Assembly: GCA_034190875.2 (NCBI GenBank)
Contig: CM067354.1
Location: forward strand, 66,180,668-66,244,667
DNA: 64,000 nucleotides
DNA from: Urechis unicinctus
Lineage: Eukaryota; Annelida; Polychaeta; Xenopneusta; Urechidae
Reading direction: 5' to 3'
In this document: positions 39,101 through 53,502 of the stretch, one piece after another
Position numbering within the stretch: position 1 is the first letter of the stretch
Layout: each line of letters starts with the position of its first letter
The notes under the pieces: model-generated
What the model saw: only the letters and a program-made list of their open reading frames with translations
The model's database searches: none
What the model was told of the DNA's origin: nothing
Program-made: the position numbers and the translations under genes

Positions 39101-42100
39101 CAGCTTCAGCATTCAGAGTATCTGTGCCCAGCTGTACAACGGAGACAGCAACTTGGTCAGTGGCTCTTTCACTCATTCATTCAAGTCAGCGTGGGCGCTT
39201 GTTGAATAATGTGAATGTAGGTAGCTGTGTTAATGTTAGCCAGTGATGCTTGAGATGTTGACTTTGCCCCCCAAAGCAGAACTGTTATGTTACGCCAGTG
39301 TTTTTTTACCATTGCTTTGAACTAGCATCGGAGAAGCGGCAAGGTGTAGTTGTGCCTCCGTTATATATCTCACTTTTATTGACAATAGATATTGTAGATA
39401 TTTAGAAATAAGGTGTTCAAGCCAACTTCGCTTCGTGTTTACGTAATGTTGTCTGTTCAGGTGAAGTGTTTAACAGGTACACAGGGCTGTCTGGCCACTC
39501 ATACACTAGTAAATGACCAACATTTTAATGTCATTCACTACATTTTATATATTGGTGTTTATGATCATAATGACTGAATCATAATGGTCGTGCTCGAGTG
39601 CCTGTGACTGTCAGCATCATGTTCTCATCATAGCATCTCCTCTTCCAGGCATCTGGCTTCAGCAACCGCGACCCCAAACAATCCCTGGCAAAGTTTGAGT
39701 TGCTAAAGATCGAGATGTCTGGGAATATGCACCCAGATGGCGCTATGGAGGCCAGCGTGTCTCTAAGCCGCTGTATTCTTCACGACTCTCGCCCCGGTCG
39801 AGAGGAGGGCATCACCAGGTAAAGGCACTTTTTGTGGCATTGTACGGCATCTGATGAATAATGTATTGTATAATAGGGTGCCAGGTGCTTTGAATTATGC
39901 AGCTATAGTTGGACTAATGTTATAGTGCCTGTCTCCCATTATATGGGAAGCTTCACAATGAATCCATGCTGACTGAGGCTTGATCCCCTGTTCAATCTCA
40001 GCTCTGTATACGGCCTTATTGTTGCTGTGATCTGTGTCATTAATGGATTAATTCAAATACTAAGAATAAGATTATGTTGAATTAAGATTTGAGACATCTT
40101 GAAGACAACTTAAAGAAGGTTGTATCATGTTTAATTAGGATACCTATATGATACCACAGTATAGGGTGCTGTTAATGATGCTGGTTTTGTGAGCGTTATA
40201 ATCTGAAGCACTGTGTGACTTGTTGGTTGGTTGTGGCTGTGTCTGGAACACAGAGGAGTTGTTCTCAGGTAACGTTACTGTCACCCGTTGTGTTCACCCT
40301 GACCCTCTAACCATGACTCTGCTAAGTGTTGCTTTCAATTCACTCATCTCCGTTATGACATGTTGGATGTTGTTTACTTTGATGTTGTATTGTGCCTTGC
40401 TCAATGTATCACTCAGCATCGTACGTCTCGTTCTCTGAGGGTTTCTTTACAGTGCTGCACATGCTCTTTATTGTTATCATGGCAATTCTAACACTGTCAG
40501 TAATCTCCATGACAACAATAATTAAGGCCCAGTGACCCATTCCACGTGTAACCCTGTGCCATTTCCTTGTCAGTCCGATTGGTTAGGAACATCTTGGTTT
40601 GTATTTCCGCTTATTGCTATGTATTTGGTGTTGCCCCCCCCCCTCCCCTCCCTGTATGTTGTGACCTTGTTGAGGTCATTGACATGGTTGCATCCATCCA
40701 TGCATGCATCCATGCTTCTGCATCTCTAATCATCACTTTTCACTTATTTTGTCTCCTATTACCATTTATGTTTTATATTAATACCAATTTTATATATTAT
40801 TACCCTTGAATCATATTTAATCCCCAACATTATTGCTTATCACCAACTTTATTTCTCATCACCAGCATTATCTCTCATCACTGATGTGATCTCTTATCAC
40901 CATCAAATCTTATTCAGCAGCAATCGTTATCTAAAGTACCTCTCATCCCCGGTTTATTCTTGTGTCATGTTACGTCTCCATAAGGAAGCAGGTTTGTACC
41001 ATGTGGGGGCTGCCTTGTATGGGGCACCACCTGTCAAAACATCAGTCATCCTCCACCATCATCATCGTCATCCTTATCATCATCATCATCTCGTCCCATT
41101 CCTCATGTTATACCCTCAAACCCTATTTTTCCCTCACGTTACCCATCATATTCCTTGAGGCGATCCTAGCCACAATAACTGCCTGTCATTCTTCTTTCTT
41201 CACCGCTGATGGTTGATGACGGTAGTGTTGTTCACAGCATGCATGAGTAATGATGATAAATGTCTCCCCAACCTCGATGGCACTTTGCTCTTGGCACATG
41301 TTACACTTGGTTGTAAGCCACCATTGTCTTAACTGTCATGGTTCATCACCTCACACTCCTACTGTAACAATAAATTGGTCAACTTCTGTAATGCTTGGAT
41401 AAATTCTGGTACATATACCATTTGTAGAGTTAGTGTGGAGTTTTTGTGGAGCTGTGTTATGTGAGTGAAATGTGTGTGTCCTGACCTGTTTAGGATGGTG
41501 GACAAAAGCTCACAGGTGGCAGCCATCTCTGACACTCACAACATGATCGATGTCACGTTTGCTCAATCAGCCAATCAGAACAAAGATTGTAAGTGGTGTC
41601 ACAATCAGTTTTTTTATCCCTTAATAATGAAAGCTTTTGAGTCAGTTTTCTGTGATTGGAATGTAATGTTGACTCTTGTGTTTTCTGTGTTTCAGTGGGG
41701 TTGAGTGTCAATGGCTTGTATATATGCGTCTGCACCGAATACCTGATGACGCTGGCAGACTTCTTTGTGAAAGGGTTGCCACAGCAACCAGTAGCCCCTC
41801 CATCCACAGTAGCATCTCCCCCCATCGGTCCTGCATCAGCAGCCACAACATCTGAGGCAGTGGCCAAAGGTAGCACCAATCAGTGAATAAAATACACAAG
41901 GGCAGCCGGCGAATTCCCACCCGTAATGTTAACGCCCCCAAAATATCATGGGTAACCCTCGAAAATTTTGGATAACCAGGAAAAGATGCCCCCTGAAAAA
42001 AACCCAATTAATTATTCCCTAGCACCTGTCATCCCAATTATTACCTGTCCTCACCACCCAACCCCCTTCATTAACCGGCAGCTGTATATAGCCACTGGGA

Positions 42101-45100
42101 ATGCTTTATCAGACACAATACTGAAATTACAATGTAACTGTGTGCCAGCCCCGGGGACCCCCTCCAGGTGAAATCACCATCGTTGTGCAAGTGGACAAGC
42201 CAGAGATTGTTCTGGTTGAGGATGCCATGAATATGTTCACTAATGCCCTCATACTTGATGTGAGTGCAAATAAATTTTCATATTCTTCTTTAGAATTTTC
42301 CTTTAATGTAGTTTTCATAACTTATATGAATTCTTTTGAATTTATTAAGATCATTGGGATGATCTTCAGATGACCTTGATGATAGACAAAGATAGTGACA
42401 TTTTGACAATCAATGAAGACAACAGTGATGACCTTGGGATATGACCTTTGACTTAAATTGCAGCATTCAAGCTCCCAGCTTGCATGAGATATGTGGTGTT
42501 GTATGGTGCAGGTGGAGGTTTACTTAAAGCTGAGAATGTCTCCTGAGATCCAAACTATGATGGGAACCATCAAAGGGCTACAGATTGTCTCGTGTTCCTA
42601 CGCTGACGAGATGAGGGAATCATCCAAAGCGCTGGTCAGTTGCCCGCCTAGAAAGATTTTGGATTTTCTTCACAGAAACAAATATTTGACCCTATCTTGT
42701 CTTTGAAGCTTATAACAACTGCTTCATGAATGGTTCTTGGAGTCAACTCTTAATACGTTCAATGTATTATGTTACACCTCTCATGGTATAAAACAAATTA
42801 ATGCTTCAATTTGTTTCTCTTGGATTTAAAGAAAATGAGAATAGCTTCATGGATGATTTTATGTTTGGGTAATAAATCTACTTTTATTGTGTTGTGTATT
42901 AACAAATGGGTGTTTTTGGGTAGATTTTGCAACCCACTGAAATCCACCTTCACAGCAATGCCCCGCAAGGCAAGGGACATCACATGGATGTCATGGTGAC
43001 AGACATTGTAATGAACATCTCCCCGGCAACCATCCGCACCCTAGTGGCCACCTTTAGCTCCCTGGCTGTCAAACCGGTACATCACCTTGGCTCTTTTAAG
43101 TCTACCGCTTCACATTCAGTTTAAACTTTTCTGAGCTGCTATAAACCACAGACCTGTTCTCTTTAAACTCTTTTCGCAGAACTGACATCATTATATATTT
43201 ATTCACTTTGCATCTGTCTATCATTTGTTCACCAATTCAATATTGTTTTACTTATCAATTAACAAACATTTGATATTTTATGACTCCCATTTATTATCAT
43301 TTATCTCCTGTCATTCCATTGATGTATTGACTCTTATTACTGCTTAATTGCTGTATCATTTCTCTCTTATCACTCTGTAATTGCTCTCGTTTCTCTCTTA
43401 TCACTGCCTTTTCCTCTATCATTAAGTTTTTATCACACCTTAATGGTTCTGATCTCCTGTCACATTCCATCTCACAGCATTGACTCGCTTGTCTGTTCCC
43501 CAGGAATCAGGGGAAGAGAACAGTCTGCAGAAGATTCCCCAGAACTTGTGGTCCTGCAAAAAATTGGCCGACTGTGAATTTTGGTTCCTCAAACAAGGTA
43601 TGGACCCATCTGGAACACTGATGGGTTGAATCTAATGAATTTAAAGTAATTTTTCATATTTAATTCCCTCTGAAATGTATATGGTGCCTTATTCTCTCAT
43701 TCGCCTTTACTAACACAATTAATTGCTTTCCACTAATGTTTCTTTGATTGGTTTAGTCGACATTGTAGTTGTTTTCATATGAGTGCAAACATGTGCAGTT
43801 GATGAGTAAAATTGTATTTTGTGGTTTTCAAAAAAAAAATGACAGGGGTGACTTCTAAGAGGCAGCTAGGTATTGGTTGTGTGATGACTTTCTCTTTGTG
43901 AATGGTAGATGTTAAGGTTCTCTGATCTGAGAGCATCCACCTCCACTTAGTCATTTGCTCTCTCCTTATCTCTCAGCATTGAGATTCATTCTCAGAATCC
44001 AGAATAATTCTCCTACATTCTCCACCATAGTAAACCTATAGAATCGTCCCATCTCTATAGATAAGATATTTTCGTTTGTGAAGCAAGATAAAGATTTCTT
44101 CAAATCATCTTATCTGTGGCTGTAGTTGAGTAGACAAGGTGGGATCCTTGCTTGGTTTTATTATATTCAATTGGTTTTCCTAAGTCTTTGAGTTGGAGCA
44201 GGAAGCCATGGGAAGTCTTTAAGTGGGGGAATCATTCGCTGATAAACTCATTCACTCACTGATGAATCTCATTGACTCACTGATAAATCTCCCCATTCAC
44301 TCACTGATAAATCTCATTGACTCACTGATAAATCTCTCCATTCACTCACTGATTAATTTCATTGACTTAACGGATATATCTCCCCATTCACTCACTGATA
44401 AATCTCATTGACTCACTGATAAATCTCTCCATTCACTCACTGATAAATCTCATTGACTCACTGATAAATCTCCCCATTCACTCACTGATAAATCTCATTG
44501 ACTCACTGATAAATATCCCTATTCACTCACTGATTAATCTCATTGACTCACTGATAAATCTCCCCATTCACTCACTGATAAATCTCATTGACTCACTGAT
44601 AAATCTCTCCATCCACTCGCTGATTAATTTCATTGACTCACTGATAAATCTCCCCATTCACTCACTGATAAATTTCCACATTCACTCACTGATGAATTTC
44701 CCCATTCACTCACTTATAAATCTCCCCATTCACTCGCTGATAAATCTCCCCATTCACTCACTGATAAATCTCATTGACTCACTGATAAATCTCCCCATTC
44801 ACTCACTGATAAATCTCATTGACTCACTGATAAATCTCAACATTCACTCACTGATAAATCTCATTGACTCACTGATAAATTTCATTGACTCACTGATGAA
44901 TTTCCCCATTCACTCACTGATGAATCTCCCCATTCACTCACTGATAAATCTCATTGACTCACTGATAAATCTCATTGACTCACTGATAAATTTCATTCAC
45001 TCGCTGATAAATCTCCCCATTCACTCACTGATTAATCTCCTCATTCACTCACTGATAAATCTCCCCATTCACTCACTGATTAATTTCATTGACTCACTGA

Positions 45101-48100
45101 TAAATTTCCCCATTCACTCACTGATAAATCTCATTGACTCATTGATAAATATCCCCATTCGCTCACTGATAAATCTCATTGACTCACTGATAAATCTCCC
45201 CATTCACTCACTAATAAATCTCATTGACTCACTGATAGATCTCCCCATTCACTCACTGATAAATCTCATTGACTCGCTGATAAATCTCCTCATTCACTCA
45301 CTGATAAATCTCATTGACTCACTGATAAATCTCTTTGTTCACTCACTGATGAATCTCTTTGTTCACTCACTGATAAATCTCTTTGTTCATTTACTGATGA
45401 ATCTCTTTGTTCACTCACTAATGAATCTCTTTGTTCACTCACTGATGAATCTGTGTGACTTATTTTCATGGTTCCCTCGTAGAGTATGTCATGGACTGTA
45501 AGTAACTATGGATGTATAAGTTAAGGTACTGGTGGCGGATGTCAAGGCAATCTTTATCATTTTAAATCATGCACTGTTCTATATCTGTGTTGTTGGTGAC
45601 ACGCCAAATCTAATAAACGCACAATTGTGTTGATTTATTAATTGATTGTGTATTACCAGTGAGGTAGGTGGCTGAAGGTTCAGTGACTGGTTTTTTTATT
45701 TATATACTTATGTCTACATTATATGCCACTTTTATACAGGTTTAGGTAGTTTTTGTTCAGTGAAGACAAAGACAATGATTGTGCTTTGAAACACTGACCT
45801 ATTTCTTTGGTTTCCTTCTATCATTACCTTAAGGTGGCAGTGTTTGATGGCTCAAACTAGTATGTGTGCTTGCAATCAAAGAATTACTATGGAGCACTTG
45901 AAAGAAATTAAATGTTCAAAACTGCAAAAAAATTACCCAAATCTGCTGCTGTTCTCCCTCACGAGACAGGGACCACTGGTTAATTACCCCTTATCATCTG
46001 CTGTTCTCCCTCAAGAGATCTGTCTGCTCGTTAATTGCTCCTAATCACCTGCTGTTCTCCCTCGAGATCTGTCCTGCTCGTTAATTGCTCCTAATAACCT
46101 GCTGTTCTCCCTCGCAGGATCTGTCCTGCTCGTTAATTGCTCCTTGTCACCTGCTGTTCTCCCTCGCGAGATCTGTCCTGCTCGTTAATTACCCCTAATC
46201 ACCTGCTGTTCTCCCTCACGAGACCTGTCCTGCTCATTAATTACCCCTAATCACCTGCTGTTCTCCCTCAAGAAATCTGTCCTCGTTAATTGCTCCTCAT
46301 CACCTGCTGTTCTCCCTCACGAGACCTGTCTTGCTCATTAATTACCCCTAATCACCTGCTGTTCTCCCTCACGAGACCTGTCCTGCTCGTTAATTACCCC
46401 CAATCACCTACTGTTCTCCCTCAAGAGATCTGTCCTGCTCGTTATTTACCCCTAATCTCACGAGACCAGCGCCGCTCGATAATTACCCCTAATCTGCTGC
46501 TGTTCTCCCTCACGAGACCAGCCCCACTCGTTAATTACTCCTAATCTGCTGCTTTTCTCCCTGTCCCACTAGTTAAGTCGTGTGTCTGTATTATAAGGAT
46601 AACAAATGAGAGGTGGACTCTTGTTGGTGTCCATCCAACCACTGTGGGCTTATGTCATGTGTATACATCTCAGGTGGTGGCGACTACTTCATTCTCTTTG
46701 TGTTTGATGATGTTGATGTCATTAGTGCAACATGAATTCTTCTTTCTCTTATTGATTATCTAACATTGTATCATGCTCTCATTGAAATGCTATCGTGGAA
46801 ATATAGATTACAAATGCATTAAGTCTTATGAATTAATGTACATGACACTACCTAATTGTGACACATTGTTAATGTGAAGGTTTATGTTTGTCAGTGACTG
46901 ATAACTGTTGGTGCAGTACTGCTTGATACTTTGTGTATTGACACTGTTGGTGCCCATGTGTGTGTGGGAGACTGTATGTGGGCCAATTTCTTATAGCAAG
47001 GCTAAGATGGCTCAACTGCACCTCCCTGAAAGTGTGGGTGACACTGTTTATGACACTGGGTGTGGATGACACTGAGTGTGACACTGAGTGTGGGTGACAC
47101 TGTATGTTGTATGTTGACACTGTGTGACACTACGTTGGTGTGTGTGTTAGTGTCTGACAATGAGGAGGAGTTGGCTGCTGCACGCAGAGCACAAGAGGAG
47201 GAGGACGAGGTGGTGGACACCGGGCGCGGTGAACAGGTAAACCAACCGTTCAGTTACACTTGTCATGAGGAGACGCACAGCACAAACATATACATGCATC
47301 CTTTAAACGTATCATTTGACAGTGTCCTAGTTGCTCAGGGAAGTTGTTATTTCCGCTGACCTTGTGGTATGGATGTGTTACAGCTGATGGTCAAGGTCAA
47401 CCGGATCGTGATCAAACTGGAAGGGGGCGTGGGCAAGAGAACCGTGCCCTTCATCATCACCGAGATGGGCTTCAAAGGAGAAGTGTGCAACTGGAGCTCC
47501 AAGGTAAAACCTCCACCAAGTCTGCTCTAACAGGGGCAGTGTCAGTCATCATGAAATTGTATATCCTGCATTTTCAAATTTCCGTTAGCTGATGTGTGTG
47601 TGTGTGTGTGACATGAGTTTGTATTTGTGAGTAATGTTGTGGGACTAGCGAGTCATTGAATGTCTTGTTTGCAGCTCTATGTAGACGCAGAGCTATTTAT
47701 GGAGGTGGCTTACTACAACGAGAGAATGGCCACCTGGGAACCCATCCTGGAACCAGTAGAAGAGAATGGTGTACACAGGCCATGGGAAATAAGAGCTGTG
47801 GTAGGTGATGATGCTACTAGGGCAAGGGGGTGCCACCTGGTCAAGGGGGTGCCTCCTGGTCAAGGGGGTGCCACCTTATCCATTACATCCCTTTCCAGAT
47901 CTAATATTGCTCTGTGCCTTGGTTTCATCATCTTGTCTCTTTACAGATTCAGAACAACGATATGTTTGCACTGGATGACCTGGATGCAGACGATGACAAA
48001 CCCATCATCCCCGCCCCCAAGATGACAATCACCATCATCTCCACAGACATACTGGAGACAACAATCACCAAGTCCTGTCTCGAAGTCCTCTCCAACCTGG

Positions 48101-51100
48101 GCAAGGTAGCTGGCTTTTCATGTAACCCCCTCGTCACGGTCACCATTGGTAGCCACAACACACTTCATCACCTGCTGTGCCTCTGTTGTAAGAGGGAATG
48201 TATATGATGGTTGCTAACTTGATTTGTTTTATGATATTAACAGTGTTGCGTCACATTGTATTATGGTACTTTTTCACATCGAAGAATATATCTACTGCTG
48301 TCGCTTGCACTTGTACTTGTTGGGTAAATGGGTCCGTTGATACACCAGGCTAATGCCATCCCTCATTGGTTGATGTAGCAAGCTGTTGTGGTATAGACTG
48401 GTATTGGGCCATGCTTACGTGACAGTAACAGTCATATGGTGACACTTACATGCTGACGTGTAACTTTGTTACAGTCATTTAGAAAATGCTTACATGTTGT
48501 TGTGTGACTGTGTTACAGTCGTTTGGCGATGCTTACATGCTGGTGGAAGTAGCCGAGAGACCCGGAGAAATCCACTCACCATACACCATAAAAAATGACA
48601 GTGGTATCTATGTAAAGGTCAAAGTAGATGACTCCTTCAAGGTCAGGGTTTGTCTTGATTTCCTGAATAGCTTCTAATCTACATATAACCGTGTGTCGTT
48701 GACCGTTACCTCTGATCTTGATCTCAAATTTATGATGTAATTATAATCTTGTTCTTGACCTCCGTCTGTATTCGTGACTTTGATCTCTTTCTTTGAGCAT
48801 GTGACTTTGATCCCTACAATTGATCACAATTTGATCTTTCCTGGCAGGAGCCGGAGCGGGCAGTGGAAGGCCACTCAGAGCTAGAAACAGGTGACTCACT
48901 CCAGGTGTTCAATGCTGATCACGATGATGACAAAAAGCTGGGTCGTAAGAAGTCCAAGTCGATCCTGGCGACCAACCCGAACGATAACAACAAGACCATT
49001 TACATCGTGGTGGGTATCTACACCTGCAGTATCTCTACATCTGCACCCGTCTCAGGCTGCGTTGTTGTAGCTATATAGAGATTGTTCTCTTGTCCAGTTG
49101 AAGTCTCACTAATATAGCAATACTTTTATCAAACAACCAGGCTTGATGGTCCCCTGTTGGCACATGATTCCCAATTGTTGTGATGATATCGACCCTGACT
49201 GTTTTTCTTACTGGGCCAAGTGGTACTGTCACCTTGAGCGCTTGTCAATAGCAGACTGTTCTCTATGTGATTATCTATGTGGATGACACACACGCTGTGC
49301 CAGATGGAGGACTTTGGAGCCACACGTGAGTTGAAGGTGGTGAAGGCTGAGAAGCGAGCGTTTAACATCAACATGCGTGCCTACCCTAAGGACGTGTGGC
49401 AGATGGTCAGCCAGGTGGAGGCGTCGTACGGCTGCAAGACCATCACTCTACGCTCCATACTACAGGTACGCCACATCGTCTGCCCCGGGTTGTATGTGGG
49501 GAGGATGCTTTAGCTATATCTGCCTATCAATACAATGGTGTTTGTTATCACCTAACTCTGGCTTTTGATTGGCATGACACATGCCAACACTCGTCCATAA
49601 TTAAGACCCATATGCATTTGTTATGACCGCACTCTCTATTGTAGCAATGTTCAAAGCAACAAATTTCCATTTAATCATTGAACATATGCCTGAAAGAAAC
49701 TAGGAAACTTTCCTTGTTTATTTCTTGGTGCCTCGATCACCTTGACTTGACCTTGACATTGCAGGTGGTTAACCACATGCCATTCAGTATGGAGTTGTAC
49801 TACAAGTTGAGTGATGAGGCGATGGGTCGCTGTGGACTGGTGCTGCCCGGCAAGAGCTTCAACGTGCCGTGTGACGCAGTCTACTCGGCTCCATATCAGC
49901 TCTATGTGAAGCCCCATGACCCCAGGTGGGTTTCCATTGGTCTCTAGATGCCCCATGACCCCAGGTGGGTTTCCATTGGTCTCTAGATGCCCCATGACTC
50001 CAGGTGGGTTTCCATTGGTCTCTAGATGCCCCATGACCCCAGGTGGGTTTCCATTGGTCTCTAGGTGCCCCATGACCCCAGGCCTGCCCAATTTATTTAG
50101 ATTAAGTAGACAACCATGAATTTGGATGATTTATAGCAGGCAAAGTTGCATATTAACAATCTATTATAAGAGTGTGGTATACGATCTTGATGTCAAGGTC
50201 ATCCCAGCGTATTTTTCAACCATGGGTGTGTTGAACTATACAAAAACCATGATGGTTACTTTATATTCAAGTGCAATTGTACCCGTTGCCTTTTAATTTC
50301 ACTCCATCCTTGCCACCCTACATTGTGATCATTGAAATGACCATGTTCTAGGTATCAAGAATCCAAGACCCCTATTGAATGGAAGAACTTGGCAGATAAA
50401 AACATTCACATATCATGTGCTGGGACCAAGCCTGACATCTCTTCTGTCTTCTGCACTGTGAGTAGGATCTCAACACTTGTATCAACCATATCTATATGAT
50501 CCATGCTAGCAAGTGTGGGGCCAGTGTTTACCTTAGGACCTGTGTTAACTTTCGGACCTGTGTTTACCATTGGACGTTTAGTATCGGATCTGTGTTAACC
50601 GTAGGACCTGTGTTTACTTTAGGACCTGTGTTTACTGTTAGACCAATTTTTGCCTTAGGACCTGTGTTTACTTTAGGATCTGTATTTTAAGTAGGACCTG
50701 TGTTTACCTTAGGACCTGTGTTTACTGTGTTGCTACAGGGCCACGTGGAGACTGAGAAAATCCTATTAGAGTCGAGTGGTCAGATGAGTGCCACGCTTTA
50801 CACCCTCCACATCAACCCGTCCGTCATGCTGAGAAACCTCCTGCCCATGCCTGTCTCCTATATCCTCAGCGTGAGTCAGCCTCACTCTATCCTGCTACAG
50901 GGGTTTTTTTCCACTTGCCTCAGACTATTTAGTAGACAATGGAATATTCTGGGTAAATTAAAAAGTGAGAGATAAAGTGTCATATTATTACAATATTTAG
51001 GTCACTGGTAGTATGAAGGTTGTTGCAAATGAACTGAAGCCAGATCATTATTATAATCCAACATGCCATGGGTGGGTGCTTGTGACTGGCAATATGGTGC

Positions 51101-53222
51101 ATGTTATGAACAGGGTATGGAGGAATACAAGGTGGTGGATGGAGGGGAGAAAGTGGAACTTCTCAATGCTGATATCAAGAACTCTGTGATCGAAGTTAAG
51201 GTCAGTCATTCTTAATACACTCCATTGAAAGATAGTCTCTTTCTTCTTCTTTTCTGTGATGGTGATATGGAGCAAGCTGTTGATTGGTAGCTTTGTCTTG
51301 AAATGTTCTACTTTTAAACTGTGATGAACTATTGGTTTAAGTGCATTTTTTATTCATTGTTTTGTAAGAGTTTACCATGATGCTGATGTGAATGATTGTA
51401 GATACTTGATACAAAGTCTCAATGTTAGCTATGCTTTTTCTCTGTGTGTTTGTAGATTATGAACTACTTGGACAAGGAATGGACGGGTCGTTTACAGCTG
51501 CAGGAAAAACCTCAGGAACTGGCATTGTGTACATTTGATGCTGCAACCAAAGACGCCAACAACAAAGTGTCCATTGTGAGTCATCCCCATTCACTTCACG
51601 TTGTCGGTGATCAAGGTGGTTCATGTTAGGGCTCAGGCAGTTATCGCAATTGCTTCATTCTTCCTCGTGAATTTCACGTTGATTTCTTTATATCCTGGTC
51701 ATTTTGAGGCGCACTTGAATGTCTCATCTTACCTTCACTCTATTCGTGTTGCTTTTTCCTACAACTCCATGTACCTATAGATTTCTTACCCTCCCCATTT
51801 TCTTCACATGGTACTGTTATTGGTGTACGTCTCTGGATCTGACCACTACTCCATGATGGTGTTGCAGGATTTGGGGGTACATACCAGTACTCTCCATGGC
51901 TACCAGGAAATAGAACTCTATTGCCCTTACTGGATGATCAACAAAACTGGCAGACAGCTCACCTACAAGGTCAGTCTGACTACTTACTGCTTAGGTGCTC
52001 GTAGTGTGAGGGTGATTGGCCTCATCTACAGCTGATCTCAAGTGGAACATAAGTCACTGTATTGAGGGTTTTAGGGCACTTCCTTATGTCATCCATGAAA
52101 AAAAAAGAAAAGTTGGTCTTTAGGATGTGCTTAATTTGGTCATTGCCTGGATATAAGGATTGAGGAAAATTCAAAATAAAATTAAATTCATGAACAAACA
52201 AGGATGGGAGGCATTGGTTTTGAACCTAAATGGGTCAGTGAATATCAGTTAATGTGAAATATATAAAAAATCTGTCAATGAAAATAGGGAACCTTCAGCT
52301 TAGTTATACATTTAGTTGTTTGATATTGAGATTGAATGGGAAAGGTTAAACATGGAAAGAAGGTTAAACATACTACTGAAGATGTAGATGTTTGTGTGTA
52401 GTGTTAAATAAATGAGATGCTTACACCTTGTAAACAGAAAGATAAACCAAAGAGTGAACGGAAGAAGTCTGACAAACGCAAGAAAAGCCCCCAGGTGGAG
52501 CCATGGTGTATACTGCATGGGTTGCTGGGGGCGTTTCTATGGGCGAGGAGGGAAGGGGGTTGCTGGTAGAGGGGTGGTATGTGGATTAAGGCGATGGACA
52601 ATTATTTCTTCATTCTATTTCTGTCCTTCTTTAAATTAACTGGACATTTGGAAATCTATTTACCTGGCTGTCTATTGTTGGAATTGTAAGCATAAGCCTC
52701 TTCAAAATCATCTTCTTCTTTTACTTTGCAACTCATCTGTTAGGATTCACTTCATCATCGCCATTATCTTCATGATGACCTTCACACATCATCTTCATGA
52801 TGACCTTCACACATCATCTTCATGATGACCTTCACACATCATCTTTATGATGACCTTCACACATCATCTTCATAATGACCTTCACACATCTTCATGATGA
52901 CCTTCACACATCTTCATGATGACCTTCACATATCATCTTCATGGTGACCTTCACACATCTTCATGATGACCTTCAAACATCTTCATGATGACCTTCACAC
53001 ATCATCTTCATGATGACCTTCACACTCATCTCAGTTTTAGTCCTCATCCATTGTCATTCATCACCCAAACTCTTTTCATCTTCTTGAACAGAAACCCTTC
53101 ATAGCATGTGTATATTACCACTATATTTACACTTTGAATACAAAAGTACATTGGTTCAGGCTATATTTCTATGCAGCCAATTTGTATAAATCACATTAAT
53201 ATAAAACACACACACACACACA

Positions 53223-53307
<85 letters not shown>

Positions 53308-53430
53308 TCATACTATATATAAAATATATGATATATAGATGTATATATATACTATATATGGATAAATATGTGTACATGTGTTAATATGTATCATGTATAT
53401 TAAATATATAAGAGTATATATTATATATAT

Positions 53431-53502
<72 letters not shown>

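Noticed and set aside
44692..45501. A 269-codon + strand open frame of Ile/His/Ser/Leu repeats
   Set aside because: Product of the intron 45 minisatellite; it only touches the candidate microexon in a different frame.
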